Positions 8,275-17,668 are shown, counted from the stretch's first letter. The stretch is 64,000 nucleotides of DNA from DASUAS01 sp963720765 (GCA_963720765.1 CAVRGS010000002.1:620001-684000), one strand, 5' to 3'. Numbers and translations are program-made. The notes: generated by a model from the sequence alone, not told the origin.

Positions 8275-8280
8275 TACGGT
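8275..8280 (+). promoter_or_regulatory. -10 element TACGGT for the acyl-CoA dehydrogenase operon
   Basis: TACGGT ends 8 bases before the ATG at 8289, predicting a leaderless or nearly leaderless message. A short dyad TGAC-T-GTCA at 8227-8235 lies further upstream and might be a regulator site. It does not match the 17-bp operator. Confidence 0.4.
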
Positions 8281-8288
8281 CCCACGCC

Positions 8289-9443
8289 ATGGACCTGAGG
8301 TACACGCCCGAGCAGGAGGCGTTCCGGGCCGAGGCGCGGGGGTGGCTCGAGGCCAACGTCCCCGCCGAGCCGATGCCGAGCTTCGACACCGAGGAGGGCT
8401 TTGCGCTCCACCGCGAGTGGGAGCGCAAGCTCTGGGACGGCCGGTGGTCGGCGGTCTCGTGGCCCGAGGAATACGGCGGCCGCGGCGCCGACTACATCCA
8501 CTGGCTCATCTTCGAGGAGGAGTACTACCGCGCCGGTGCACCGGGCCGGGTGAACCAGAACGGCATCTTCCTCCTCGGCCCGACGATCATGGAGGTGGGC
8601 ACCGACGAGCAGAAGGCGCGCTTCCTGCCGACGATGGCGTCGAGCGAGATCGTGTGGGCGCAGGCGTGGAGCGAGCCCAACGCGGGCTCCGACCTCGCGG
8701 CCCTTCGCTCCACCGGCGTGCTCACCGACGACGGCTCCGAGTGGATCCTCAACGGTCAGAAGATCTGGGCGTCGCGCGCGGTGTGGGCCGACTGGTGCTT
8801 CGGCATCTTCCGCACCGACCCCGAGGCCGAACGCCACCGCGGCCTGACGTTCGTGCTCGTGCCGCTCGACTCGCCCGGCGTCACCGTGCGGCCCATCGCC
8901 CAACTCGACGGCGACACCGGGTTCGCCGAGATCTTCTTCGACGACGTGCGCGTGCCGGTCGAGAACACGTTGGGCGAGGTGAACCAGGGCTGGCGCGTCA
9001 CCATGGCGACGGCAGGCTTCGAACGGGGCGTCAGCCTGCGCAGCCCGGCGCGCTTCAGCGCCGCCGCGGACCGCCTGGTCGCGTTGTGGCGCGAGCACGC
9101 GGATCCGTCCGACCGCGCCTTGCGCGACGCGGTCGCCGACGTGTGGATGCAGGCCGAGGGCTACAAGCTCCACACCTACATGACGGTCACGCAGATGATC
9201 GAGGGCCACACCATCGGGGCTGAGGCGAGCCTCAACAAGATCTTCTGGAGCGAGATGGACGTGCGGATCCACGAGCTCGCGCTCGACATCGCGGGCCCCG
9301 AGGCCGAGCGCATGGATGGGCCGTTCGAGCGTTGGGTCGACGGCTTCCTCTTCTCGCTCTCGGGTCCGATCTACGCGGGCACCAACGAGATCCAGCGAAA
9401 CATCATCGCGGATCGCGTCCTGCAACTCCCGCGAGGTGTGTGA
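8289..9443 (+). CDS. Acyl-CoA dehydrogenase, large subunit type
   Basis: A 384-residue flavin acyl-CoA dehydrogenase. The FAD/substrate motif AWSEPNAGSDLAALR lies near residues 127-141, NGQKIWASRAVWADW follows, and the C-terminal flavin motif is IYAGTNEIQRNIIADRV. The Glu that serves as base in medium-chain enzymes (IYEGT) is Ala here, so the base must come from another position or the partner. The next gene is a second, shorter acyl-CoA dehydrogenase whose ATG overlaps this stop by one base (TGATG), the arrangement typical of alpha2beta2 FadE pairs that act on steroid or other bulky side chains. It should introduce the 2,3-double bond in an acyl-CoA. A ligase, SDR and thiolase-like gene follow downstream. 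Confidence 0.92.
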   Translation: MDLRYTPEQEAFRAEARGWLEANVPAEPMPSFDTEEGFALHREWERKLWDGRWSAVSWPEEYGGRGADYIHWLIFEEEYYRAGAPGRVNQNGIFLLGPTIMEVGTDEQKARFLPTMASSEIVWAQAWSEPNAGSDLAALRSTGVLTDDGSEWILNGQKIWASRAVWADWCFGIFRTDPEAERHRGLTFVLVPLDSPGVTVRPIAQLDGDTGFAEIFFDDVRVPVENTLGEVNQGWRVTMATAGFERGVSLRSPARFSAAADRLVALWREHADPSDRALRDAVADVWMQAEGYKLHTYMTVTQMIEGHTIGAEASLNKIFWSEMDVRIHELALDIAGPEAERMDGPFERWVDGFLFSLSGPIYAGTNEIQRNIIADRVLQLPRGV

Positions 9444-10369
9444 TGCGCTTCGCATTCACCGACGACCAGAAGCTGTTCGCGGAGGGGTTGCGCGACCTGC
9501 TCGACAAGGAGTGCACGCCGGGGCGCGTGCGGGCTGCGTGGGACGAAGGCGCAGGCCACGATTTCACGTTGTGGAACCACCTCGCAGAGATGGGTGTGTT
9601 CGGCATGCTCGTGCCCGAGGCCGCGGGCGGCCTCGGGGGCACCGAGGTCGACCTCGTGTTGCTGCTCGAAGAGCTCGGTCGCGCCGCCGTGCCCGGTCCC
9701 GTGCTCGAGACCGCGGCGGTGGTCGCGCCCGTACTGGGCGACGGTGCGACCGTCGGCACGGCCGTCCTCGACGGCTCGCCGTACGTCCCGCACGCGCACG
9801 TCGCCTCATTGGTCCTGGTGCCGGGGGGCGTCGTCCGCACCGACGGCGCCTCGCTCACCGCGGTCGCCTCGATCGACGGAGGTCGCCGCCTCTTCACCGT
9901 CGACGGCGCGGTGGACCCGTTCGCGTACGACGAGGCGCTCGCCTTCGACCGGGGCGCGCTCGCGGCCGCGGCGTACCTGGTGGGGCTCAGCGAACGCATG
10001 ATCGACGTCGCCGCCGAGTACGCGCGTCAGCGCGAGCAGTACGGACGCCCGATCGGCGTGAACCAGGCGGTGAAGCACCTCCTCGCCGACGCGCTGTTGA
10101 AGGTCGAGTTCGCCAAGCCCGCGGTCTACCGCGCCGCGTGGTCGGTGGCCGAGGGCGAGCCGACGCGTGCCCGCGACGTCTCGATGGCCAAAGCGTTCGC
10201 CAGCGACGCCGCCTACCGCACCAGCCGCAGCGCCATGCAGGTGCACGGTGCCATCGGCTACACGTGGGAGGCCGACCTCCAGCTCTGGATGAAGAAGGCG
10301 TGGGCGCTGCAGCGGGCGTGGGGCGACGCCACCTTCCACCGTCGCCGCGTCGCGGATGCCGTCCTGTGA
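9443..10369 (+). CDS. Acyl-CoA dehydrogenase, small subunit type
   Basis: A 308-residue acyl-CoA dehydrogenase, shorter than the usual 380. It opens MRFAFTDDQKLFAEGLRDLL, keeps the C-terminal helical domain (REQYGRPIGVNQAVKHLLAD) and ends with MQVHGAIGYTWEADLQLWMKKAW, lacking the final IYEGT-type segment. These features match the partner subunit of heterotetrameric FadE enzymes. Translational coupling with the preceding gene (TGATG) supports a 1:1 complex. The ATG at 9443 is chosen over an upstream in-frame extension, which lies inside the previous gene. Together the two subunits would desaturate an acyl-CoA whose identity is unknown. Electrons would pass to electron-transfer flavoprotein. 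Confidence 0.9.
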   Translation: MRFAFTDDQKLFAEGLRDLLDKECTPGRVRAAWDEGAGHDFTLWNHLAEMGVFGMLVPEAAGGLGGTEVDLVLLLEELGRAAVPGPVLETAAVVAPVLGDGATVGTAVLDGSPYVPHAHVASLVLVPGGVVRTDGASLTAVASIDGGRRLFTVDGAVDPFAYDEALAFDRGALAAAAYLVGLSERMIDVAAEYARQREQYGRPIGVNQAVKHLLADALLKVEFAKPAVYRAAWSVAEGEPTRARDVSMAKAFASDAAYRTSRSAMQVHGAIGYTWEADLQLWMKKAWALQRAWGDATFHRRRVADAVL

Positions 10370-10445
10370 ACGACCGCCGCATTCCTGCGTCGAAGATGCG
10401 CGACATGACCGCAACGGTGACGCATGTTCGGAGGGGAGAACTCTC

Positions 10446-12019
10446 GTGACCAGAGCAGATCTGGAATTCCGCACCATCCCCGCACTCGTGCGCGCCAGTG
10501 CCGAGCGCTTTCCCGATCTCGACGGGCTCGTCGACGGTGACGTTCGACTCACGTTCCCGGAGCTCGCCGCTCGCATCGAGGAGACGTCGCGCGCGTTCAT
10601 CGCCGCCGGTCTGCGACCCGGCGACCGGGTGGGCATGTGGGCGCCGAACATCGCCGAGTGGGTGTTGGCCGCGCTCGGTGCCATCGGGGCCGGTGGCGTG
10701 CTGGTGCCACTCAACACCCGGTTCAAGGGTGCCGAGGCCGCCTACGTGCTGGGCCGCAGCGGCGCACGCTTCCTCTGCACCGTCACCGGGTTCCTCGACA
10801 CGGACTACGTGGCCATGCTGCGCGATGCGGGGGTACCCGACACGCTCGAACACGTCGTGGTGCTGCAGGGCGATGCCCCCGCCGGCACCGCGGCGTTCGC
10901 CGACTTCCTGGCGCGGGCGGTCGAGGTGTCGAGCGACGACGCGCGCGCCCGTGCCGACGCGGTCGGACCCGACGATGTCTCCGACATCATCTTCACGTCG
11001 GGCACCACCGGGAAGCCGAAGGGCGCCATGACCACGCACGCCCAGACGCTGCGCACCTTCGACGCCTGGGCGAACACCGTCGGCCTCGCCGCGGCGACCG
11101 CTACCTCGTGGTGAACCCGTTCTTCCACACCTTCGGCTACAAGGCCGGGATCATCGCCTGCTTCATCCAGGGGGCGACGATCGTGCCCGAGCCGGTGTTC
11201 GACGTGCCCGCGGTGCTCGCGCACGTGGCGGCCGAGCGCATCACCGTGCTGCCGGGCCCGCCCACCCTGTACCTGTCGATCCTCGACCACCCCGACCGCG
11301 ACTCGTTCGACCTCTCGTCGCTGCGCCTCGCGGTCACCGGCGCGGCGGCGGTGCCGGTCGAGATGATCCGTCGCATGCGTGAAGAGCTCACGTTCCAGAC
11401 CATCGTCACCGCGTACGGGCTCACCGAATCGACCGGCACCGTGTCGATCTGCCGTCCCGACGACGATCCGGAGACCATCTCGCACACCTCGGGTCGCGCC
11501 ATCGAGGGGCTCGAGGTGCAGATCGTCGACGACGACGGCAACGAAGTGCCTCGTGGTGAGGCGGGCGAGATCGTGTGTCGTGGTTACAACGTGATGGTCG
11601 GCTACTTCGAGGACGAGGCCGCGACCCGCGAAGCCATCGACGCCGACGGCTGGCTGCACACGGGCGACATCGGAGTGATGGACGACCGTGGCTACCTGCA
11701 GATCACCGACCGCAAGAAGGACATGTTCATCGTCGGCGGGTTCAACGTGTACCCGGCTGAGGTCGAGAACGAGATCCTCGGCCACCCCGACGTCGCTCAG
11801 GTCGCGGTGGTGAGCGCGCCGGACACGCGCATGGGCGAGGTGGGAGTCGCGTTCGTGGTGCCGCGCGCGGGCACGACCGTCGACGTCGACGAACTGCTCG
11901 CGTGGTGCGCACCACGGATGGCGAACTACAAGGTGCCGCGCCGGGCGGTCGTGGTCGACTCGCTGCCGGTGAACGCGAGCGGCAAGGTCCTCAAGTACGA
12001 ACTGCGGGAGCGGGTCTGA
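10446..12019 (+). pseudogene. FadD3-like acyl-CoA ligase, interrupted by a frameshift
   Basis: An AMP-forming acyl-CoA synthetase of about 525 residues. The first frame begins at GTG 10446, nine bases after GGAGGGGAGAA, and includes DIIFTSGTTGKPKGAMTTH. It stops at 11114 after NTVGLAAATATSW. The expected continuation, GDRYLVVNPFFHTFGYKAG, is present in another frame and runs to 12019 with YGLTESTG, HTGDIG and NASGKVLKYELRERV. Addition of a single C near 11090 (GCCGC-GGCGAC to GCCGCCGGCGAC) restores one frame. By layout and motifs it most resembles FadD3, which activates a steroid ring-C/D propanoate, but the substrate is inferred. It could be a genuine pseudogene or a sequencing error, because both halves are otherwise fully conserved. 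Confidence 0.83.
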
Positions 12020-12021
12020 CC

Positions 12022-12793
12022 GTGGAACGCCCGTCCGAAGCGCGCCGACACCAGAACACGCGCGCCATCGTCACCGGCGCCGGCTCGGGGATCGGGAAGG
12101 CCACTGCGAGTCGTCTTGCGGCCGAGGGGGCGCGGGTCGCCTGCCTGGACGTGAAGGGCTACGACGACACCGCAGCCGAGATCGTGGCCGCCGGCGGTCA
12201 TGCATGGGGCTACGAGTGCGACGTCACCGACGACGGTGCCGTGCGCCGCGCCGTCGACCTCGCCTTCACCGAGCTCGGCGGACTCAGCGTGGTGTGCAAC
12301 GTCGCCGGGATCGGACAGTTCTACCGGACCGAGACGCTCGACCCCGCAGTGTTCGATCGGATCATCGCGGTGAACCTGCGCGGCACCTTCCTCGTGTGCC
12401 GGTACGCGCTGCCACACATGCTCGAAGCGGGGGGCGGCGTGATCGTGAACACCACGTCGGTGTCGGGCATCGTCGGCAACCCGTGGAACGCGGCCGTACG
12501 CGGCCTCGAAGGGCGGGGTCCTGATGCTGACGAAGGCGTTGGCCGCCGAGTACCGGCATCGTGGGGTTCGGGTGAACGGCATCGCCCCCGGCATGGTCGC
12601 AACCGACCTCAGTGCAGGGTTCACCGAATTCTTCGCACACGAGGACGTCGACCTGAGCGAGTTCGGGCGCGGGCAGCCGGTGCGCGCCGCGGCGCCCGAC
12701 GAGATCGCGGCCACGTTCGCGTTCGTGACGTCGGCGGACGCCGCGTACATGTCGGGCGCGATCGTCGTGCTCGACGGCGGAGCCACTGCGTGA
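12022..12793 (+). pseudogene. SDR-family oxidoreductase, interrupted by a +1 frameshift
   Basis: A classical short-chain dehydrogenase of about 256 residues. The start is GTG 12022, directly after the ligase stop. The NAD(P)-binding motif GAGSGIG and the NVAGIGQ motif are in the first frame, ending in TTSVSGIVGNPWNAA. The catalytic segment YAASKGGVLMLTKALAAEY and the rest (VNGIAPGMVATDL, SGAIVVLDGGATA) are in the next frame. Removal of one G at 12496 (GCC-G-TAC) restores the reading frame precisely before the catalytic Tyr. It would oxidise a hydroxyacyl or hydroxy-ring intermediate. Its stop overlaps the GTG of the next gene by four bases, so the ligase, SDR and thiolase-like gene are one operon. 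The break falls in the active site, so the gene is inactive if the sequence is correct. Confidence 0.82.
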
Positions 12794-14307
12794 GCGTCAC
12801 GGAACGCAGCGTGAGGCCTGCCGAGGTGGCGAACGCGCTCCCGGTCGTCGTCGGCGTCGGACAGATCACCCGGCGGGACGATGACGACGTTGCGCTCGCG
12901 GAGCCGCTGACCCTGCTGCTCGATGCCGCGCGCGTCGCCGAGGAGGACGCCGGCGCGCGTCTGCTCGATCGCGTCGACGCGATCGAGCTCATGCCGATCG
13001 GTGCGTGGTCGTACGACGACCTCGCCGGGCTGGTGGTCGAACGCCTCGGGCTCGACCCGGTGCGGGTCCGGGCGCGTGAACACCCGGTCGGTGGCGAGAC
13101 GCCGATCCGGGCGCTCGACGCGGCCTCGGCGCGCATCGCGGCGGGCGACGCGCGCGTCGTGCTGCTCGCCGGGGCCGAGGGCACGCGCGCGATGACCCGC
13201 GCCCGCCGAGTCGGCGCCGATCTGCCGTGGACACGCGCGGGCAAGCGCTCGACCATTCCCACGATGGATCCGGTGCTCCAACGCGCCGCCGCCGTCGGCA
13301 TCGGGCGGGCCATCCACTGCTTCCCGCTCTACGAGCACACGCTGCGCGCGCACGAGGGTCAGAGCCTCGCTGACGCCCAGGCCGAGTCGGGGATGCTGTG
13401 GGCGGGCCTCACCGAGGTCGCAGCCGCCAACCCGTACGCGTGGTCACACCACGCCCGCAGCGCGCGCGACGTCGCCGACGTGTCGCCTGACAACCGGATG
13501 ATCTCGTTCCCGTATCCGAAGCTGCTCACCGCCAACCCGTTCGTGAACCAGGGTGCGGCGCTCCTGATGACGGACGCGGAGACCGCGCGCGCACTCGGCA
13601 TCCCGGAAGACCGCTGGGTGCATCCGATCGGCGGTGCCGGCGCCGACGAGCCGACCGATCCGCGAGCTCGTGCCGCGTACCACCGAGTTCCCGCCCTCGA
13701 CGTCACCGTGCGCGACCTGCAGGAGCTCACCGGTACCAGTGCCGACGAGTACGACGTGGTCGAGCTCTACAGCTGCTTCCCGGCCATGCCCAAATTGACT
13801 CGCCGCGCGCTCGGGCGCGATGCGACCGCGTCGATCTCGGTGACCGGCGGTCTCTCGTTCTTCGGCGGGCCCGGGAGCAACTACCTCACCCACTCACTGG
13901 CGGCCATGGTCGAGCGCCTGCGCGCTGACGGCGGCACCGGGTTCGTGCACGGCGTGGGGATGTTCAACACCAAGCACCATGCGCTCGTGTTGCGCGACCA
14001 CCCGCGTGCCGACGGCGTCTATCCGGCACCCCGTCACGACGTGGGGGTGCCTCGGCCCCCGGTGACGGATCCCGTCCCCGTCGTCGAGGACTACACGGGC
14101 CCTGCGACCGTCGTCACGTGCGCGGTGGTGTTCGACCGAGACGGCGCTCCGGAATCGGGCGCCGTGATCTGCGCGGGTGCGCACGGCGAACGGTTGGCGG
14201 CCGCGGTGCGCGACCACGACACGCTGGCCACGCTCACCGACGGATCGGAACCGGTCGGCGCCGAGGGAAGGGTGTCGATCGGCGACCTTCCGGAATTCGC
14301 CCTCTGA
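12790..14307 (+). CDS. Thiolase-like protein type 1 with extra C-terminal domain
   Basis: A 505-residue protein with a degenerate thiolase core and about 90 extra C-terminal residues (TGPATVVTCAVVFDRDG onward), the layout of TLP1 proteins. It opens with ALPVVVGVGQITRRDD. Where thiolases carry the reactive cysteine it reads HPVGGETPIRALDAASARI, with no Cys. Later motifs include ISFPYPKLLTANPFVNQGAA and SVTGGLSFFGGPGSNYLTH. Lack of the nucleophile means ordinary thiolysis is unlikely. It may bind CoA esters or catalyse a different C-C reaction. The GTG at 12790 overlaps the SDR stop (GTGA). Ligase-SDR-TLP1 gene sets of this kind occur in actinobacterial lipid-degradation loci. Function remains uncertain. 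Confidence 0.8.
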   Translation: MSVTERSVRPAEVANALPVVVGVGQITRRDDDDVALAEPLTLLLDAARVAEEDAGARLLDRVDAIELMPIGAWSYDDLAGLVVERLGLDPVRVRAREHPVGGETPIRALDAASARIAAGDARVVLLAGAEGTRAMTRARRVGADLPWTRAGKRSTIPTMDPVLQRAAAVGIGRAIHCFPLYEHTLRAHEGQSLADAQAESGMLWAGLTEVAAANPYAWSHHARSARDVADVSPDNRMISFPYPKLLTANPFVNQGAALLMTDAETARALGIPEDRWVHPIGGAGADEPTDPRARAAYHRVPALDVTVRDLQELTGTSADEYDVVELYSCFPAMPKLTRRALGRDATASISVTGGLSFFGGPGSNYLTHSLAAMVERLRADGGTGFVHGVGMFNTKHHALVLRDHPRADGVYPAPRHDVGVPRPPVTDPVPVVEDYTGPATVVTCAVVFDRDGAPESGAVICAGAHGERLAAAVRDHDTLATLTDGSEPVGAEGRVSIGDLPEFAL

Positions 14308-14311
14308 GGGC

Positions 14312-14317
14312 TACGGT
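14312..14317 (+). promoter_or_regulatory. Candidate -10 element TACGGT before the aldehyde dehydrogenase
   Basis: TACGGT lies 26 bases before the GTG at 14344, followed by a good ribosome site (GAGGAGAAAAGG at 14333). This would give a normal short leader rather than a leaderless message. Confidence 0.35.
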
Positions 14318-14343
14318 TCGTGGACGCGATCTGAGGAGAAAAG

Positions 14344-15792
14344 GTGAACCAGGACAAGTTCTTCATCGGCGGTGACTGGGTCGACCCGGCTGGTTCCGAC
14401 CAACTCGCCGTGATCTCGCCCCACACGGAAGAGGTCATCGCCAAGGTCCCCGAGGCCACCACCGCCGACGTCGACCGCGCCGTGTCGGCTGCTCGTGAGG
14501 CGTTCGACAACGGGCCGTGGCCGCAGATGAGCCCGGCCGAGCGCGCCGACGTCATCGCCGCCATCTCCGCCGGCATCCAGGCCCGTTACGAGGAGATGGC
14601 CCGCACGATCTCCGAGGAGATGGGTTCGCCCATCACCTGGGCGACCATGGGGCAGGTCTTCGCCGCCACCATGGTGCTCGACTACTACGCGGGCCTCGCC
14701 CGTGAGTACGCCTTCGAGGAGCGCCGTCCCGGCGTCCTCGGGCCCACGCTCGTGCGCCGTGAGCCGGTCGGTGTCGTGGGCGCGATCGTGCCGTGGAACG
14801 TGCCGCTGTTCGTCACGTCGCTCAAGCTCGGTCCGGCCCTGGCTTCCGGTTCCACCGTGGTGCTGAAGCCCTCGCCGGAGACGCCGCTCGACGCGTACCT
14901 CCTCGCCGAGATCGTGCAGGAGGCCGGTCTTCCCGCGGGCGTGCTCAACATCGTGCAGGCCGACCGCGAGGTGAGCGAGTACCTCGTGCGTCACCCCGAC
15001 ACCGACAAGATCTCGTTCACCGGTTCCGGCGTCGCCGGCCGAAAGATCGGTGCGATCTGCGGCGAGCAGCTCAAGCGCTGCACGCTCGAGCTCGGTGGCA
15101 AGAGCGCGGCGATCATCCTCGACGACGCCGATCTCGAATCGACCGTCGCGGGCCTGATGCCCAACGCGATCATGAACAACGGTGAGGCGTGCGTCGCGCA
15201 GACCCGCATCCTCGCGTCGCGTGCTCGCTACGGCGACGTCGTCGACGCGGTGGCCACCGCCGCCGCGGCGATGAAGGTGGGCGACCCGCTCGACCCCGCC
15301 ACCGAGGTCGGCCCCATGTTCGCGTCGCGTCACCGCGACCGGGTCGAGGGCTACATCGCCAAGGGGCGCGACGAAGGTGCGCGCGTCGTCACCGGTGGCG
15401 GCCGGCCGGCCGGCTTCGACAAGGGCTGGTACGTGGAGCCGACGATCTTCGCCGATGTCGACAACACCATGACCATCGCGCAGGAGGAGATCTTCGGCCC
15501 GGTGCTGTCGGTCATCCCCTACGACGATGTCGACGACGCCGTGCGCATCGCCAACGACTCCGACTACGGCCTCTCGGGTTCGGTGTGGACCGGCGACCCG
15601 CAGTCGGGCGTCGACGTCGCCCGTCGCGTGCGGACCGGCACGTACGGCGTGAACGGCATGGGCATGGACTTCTCGTCGCCCTTCGGCGGGTTCAAGGACT
15701 CCGGCCTCGGCCGCGAGCTCGGCCCCGAGGGTCTCGCCGAGTACCTCGAGTCGAAGACCATCGTCCTGCCCCAGGGCTTCGAACCTGCCTGA
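14344..15792 (+). CDS. NAD(P)-dependent aldehyde dehydrogenase
   Basis: A 482-residue aldehyde dehydrogenase with all catalytic elements: PWNVPLF at the cofactor site, FTGSGVAGRKI, general base Glu249 in LELGGKSAAI and nucleophile Cys283 in NNGEACVAQTR. The C-terminal PFGGFKDSGLGRELG motif is also intact. It should oxidise an aldehyde from the local pathway to the acid, ready for CoA activation. The GTG start is supported by a GAGGAG site 6 bases upstream. It lies 37 bases after the thiolase-like gene and is followed by an alpha/beta hydrolase. A paralogue, broken by a frameshift, is at 36990. Substrate cannot be assigned. Confidence 0.95.
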   Translation: MNQDKFFIGGDWVDPAGSDQLAVISPHTEEVIAKVPEATTADVDRAVSAAREAFDNGPWPQMSPAERADVIAAISAGIQARYEEMARTISEEMGSPITWATMGQVFAATMVLDYYAGLAREYAFEERRPGVLGPTLVRREPVGVVGAIVPWNVPLFVTSLKLGPALASGSTVVLKPSPETPLDAYLLAEIVQEAGLPAGVLNIVQADREVSEYLVRHPDTDKISFTGSGVAGRKIGAICGEQLKRCTLELGGKSAAIILDDADLESTVAGLMPNAIMNNGEACVAQTRILASRARYGDVVDAVATAAAAMKVGDPLDPATEVGPMFASRHRDRVEGYIAKGRDEGARVVTGGGRPAGFDKGWYVEPTIFADVDNTMTIAQEEIFGPVLSVIPYDDVDDAVRIANDSDYGLSGSVWTGDPQSGVDVARRVRTGTYGVNGMGMDFSSPFGGFKDSGLGRELGPEGLAEYLESKTIVLPQGFEPA

Positions 15793-15853
15793 GCAACCGA
15801 TCGAGCACGAGCCGACCCTGCGGGTCGACGTCAGCGACGTCGCACCCGCGGGG

Positions 15854-16702
15854 GTGCGGTCGCTCGCGGTCGACGTCCATCTCCCGGCACACGTCGGCGC
15901 ACGACCCGTCGTGTGCTGCTGCGTCCCCGGCGGGGGGATGTCCCGCGGCTACTTCGACCTGCAGACGCCATCGTCGGTCGGCAACTTCAGCATGGTCCGT
16001 CATCTGGTCGACCGCGGCTTCGTGGTCGTCACGCTCGACTCACCCGGCGTGGGGGACAGTGACGTCCCCGACGACGGCTACACGCTGACGCCCGACGTCG
16101 TGGCCGACGTCAACGAGCACGCGCTCGACCAGGTCCTGCAACAGTGGCCCGACGCGTTCCGCATCGGTGTCGGGCACTCGGCGGGGGCGTTGCTCACCGT
16201 CGTGCAGCAGGCGCGGCACCGCACCCACGACGCGCTCGGGTTGTTCGGCTTCGGGCGCGGTGGTCACGCGGAGTTCGCGCTCACGCAGGAGGAGCGCGAC
16301 CAGGCCGGCGGGATCATCGAGCTCACCCGGCAGCGGTTCGGCGAACCGTTGCCCGGTGGGAGCTCGACGTCGACCTCGCCGTTCCTGCTCGGCGGCATGG
16401 AGGTCCCGCCCGAGGCGCTCGTGGCGATCGGCTCGGTGAAGACCCGACTGCTCGGCGTGGTCGGGCTCACGTCGATGATCCCCGGCAGCGTCGACACCGA
16501 GATGGCCGCGGTCGACGTCCCGGTGTTCCTCGGTCTCGGGGAGCACGACATCGCGGGTGACCCGCACGTGATCCCGTCGTGCTTCACCGGCTGCAACGAC
16601 TTCACGCTGTTCGTGCTCCCAGGGACCGGCCACAACCACAACGTCGCGCCCGAGCGGGAGTTGCTCTGGGAGCGCTTCGTGGTGTGGGCTCGGTCTCTCT
16701 GA
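15854..16702 (+). CDS. Alpha/beta hydrolase
   Basis: A protein of about 282 residues with an alpha/beta-hydrolase core. The nucleophile elbow GVGHSAGAL places Ser109, the likely acid is in GLGEHDIAGD and the His is in PGTGHNHNVAP. The oxyanion region reads VPGGGMSRGYFDL. The GTG at 15854 is the first regular start, but recognisable sequence seems to extend back to about 15788 (LRVDVSDVAPAG), where only a CTG is available, so the true N-terminus is uncertain. It lies 61 bases after the aldehyde dehydrogenase and 29 bases before an amidohydrolase. It probably cleaves an ester or lactone. Substrate unknown. Confidence 0.75.
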   Translation: MRSLAVDVHLPAHVGARPVVCCCVPGGGMSRGYFDLQTPSSVGNFSMVRHLVDRGFVVVTLDSPGVGDSDVPDDGYTLTPDVVADVNEHALDQVLQQWPDAFRIGVGHSAGALLTVVQQARHRTHDALGLFGFGRGGHAEFALTQEERDQAGGIIELTRQRFGEPLPGGSSTSTSPFLLGGMEVPPEALVAIGSVKTRLLGVVGLTSMIPGSVDTEMAAVDVPVFLGLGEHDIAGDPHVIPSCFTGCNDFTLFVLPGTGHNHNVAPERELLWERFVVWARSL

Positions 16703-16731
16703 GCGTCTGCCACTGATCCGGGGGAACCGTC

Positions 16732-17643
16732 ATGGCCATGCCGACCGACATCGAGATCGTCGACCTGGGGATCGGGTTCCCCTACACGTCGGCCGAGCAG
16801 AAGATGCACGCGTACGACTTCTTCCGCGCCAACCTCAAGGACGCGCAGAGTCAGCAGGAGATGGAGTTCCCCGTCCAGTACATCTTCAAGGGTGTGCCCG
16901 ACGTCGTCGACGAGGGCACCGACGTCGTCGAGTGGGTCGTCGAGAAGATGGACGCGTTCAACATCAGGATCGCGCGTGTCGGACTCAACGAGAACGGACT
17001 CGAGGCCCAGCGTCGGCATCCCGATCGCTTCGTGCTGGGCATGTCGGTCAACCCCAACGACATCATGGGCGCGCTCCGCCAGATGGAAGAGGCCAAGGCC
17101 GAGCACGACGTCGTGAACTCGATGGTGTTCCCCTCCGGCTGCGTGCCGCAGGTCGGGATCGACAGCCCGTTGATGTACCCGGTGTACGCGAAGTGCGTGG
17201 AGCTCGGCATCCCGATGTGCATCAACGCCGGCATCGTCGGGCCGCGCATGCCGAGCTGGCCCCAGGAGGTCTTCCGCCTCGACCAGGTCTGCTACGACTT
17301 CCCCGACCTCACCATCGTGATGATGCACGGCGCCGAGCCGTGGCAGGAGCTGGCGGTCAAGCTCATGCTCAAGTGGCCGGGGCTGCACTACATGACGAGC
17401 GCCTTCGCGCCCAAGCACTACCCGAAGGCGATCATCGACTACGCCAACACGCGTGGCGCCGACAAGATCATGTTCTGCGGCTACTTCCCCGCGGGCCTCA
17501 CCCTCGAGCGCCAGTTCGAGGACATGCCCAAGGTGCCGTTCCGCGACCACGTGTGGCCGAAGTTCCTCCGCGACAACGCCCTGCGCGTGTTCAAGATCCC
17601 CGAGACCATCGAGCGCGCCACCGGCAAGCCCTTCGGCTCGTGA
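16732..17643 (+). CDS. Amidohydrolase family 2 protein with degraded metal site
   Basis: A 303-residue PF04909-type TIM-barrel protein. It starts at ATG 16732 after GGGGGA. Compared with the other four family members in the window it is about 100 residues shorter and has lost most metal ligands: the N-terminal D-x-H reads IVDLGIGF, the middle His reads MCINAGIVGP, and the C-terminal GSDYPH reads IMFCGYFPAG. Only VMMHGAEPW keeps a histidine. It may therefore be non-metal-dependent, non-catalytic or a binding subunit. It is the last gene of the aldehyde dehydrogenase-hydrolase run. Similar shortened members are probably a conserved subfamily rather than a decayed gene, because the frame is clean. 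Confidence 0.8.
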   Translation: MAMPTDIEIVDLGIGFPYTSAEQKMHAYDFFRANLKDAQSQQEMEFPVQYIFKGVPDVVDEGTDVVEWVVEKMDAFNIRIARVGLNENGLEAQRRHPDRFVLGMSVNPNDIMGALRQMEEAKAEHDVVNSMVFPSGCVPQVGIDSPLMYPVYAKCVELGIPMCINAGIVGPRMPSWPQEVFRLDQVCYDFPDLTIVMMHGAEPWQELAVKLMLKWPGLHYMTSAFAPKHYPKAIIDYANTRGADKIMFCGYFPAGLTLERQFEDMPKVPFRDHVWPKFLRDNALRVFKIPETIERATGKPFGS

Positions 17644-17668
17644 TCGGCATCTGTTCGATGGCGACGGC

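Noticed and set aside
11902..14307. A single 801-residue frame covering the SDR start and the whole thiolase-like protein
   Set aside because: The middle part (after NPWNAA) is the wrong frame of the SDR, the SDR continues in another frame, and the thiolase-like gene has its own GTG at 12790 with a GTGA overlap.
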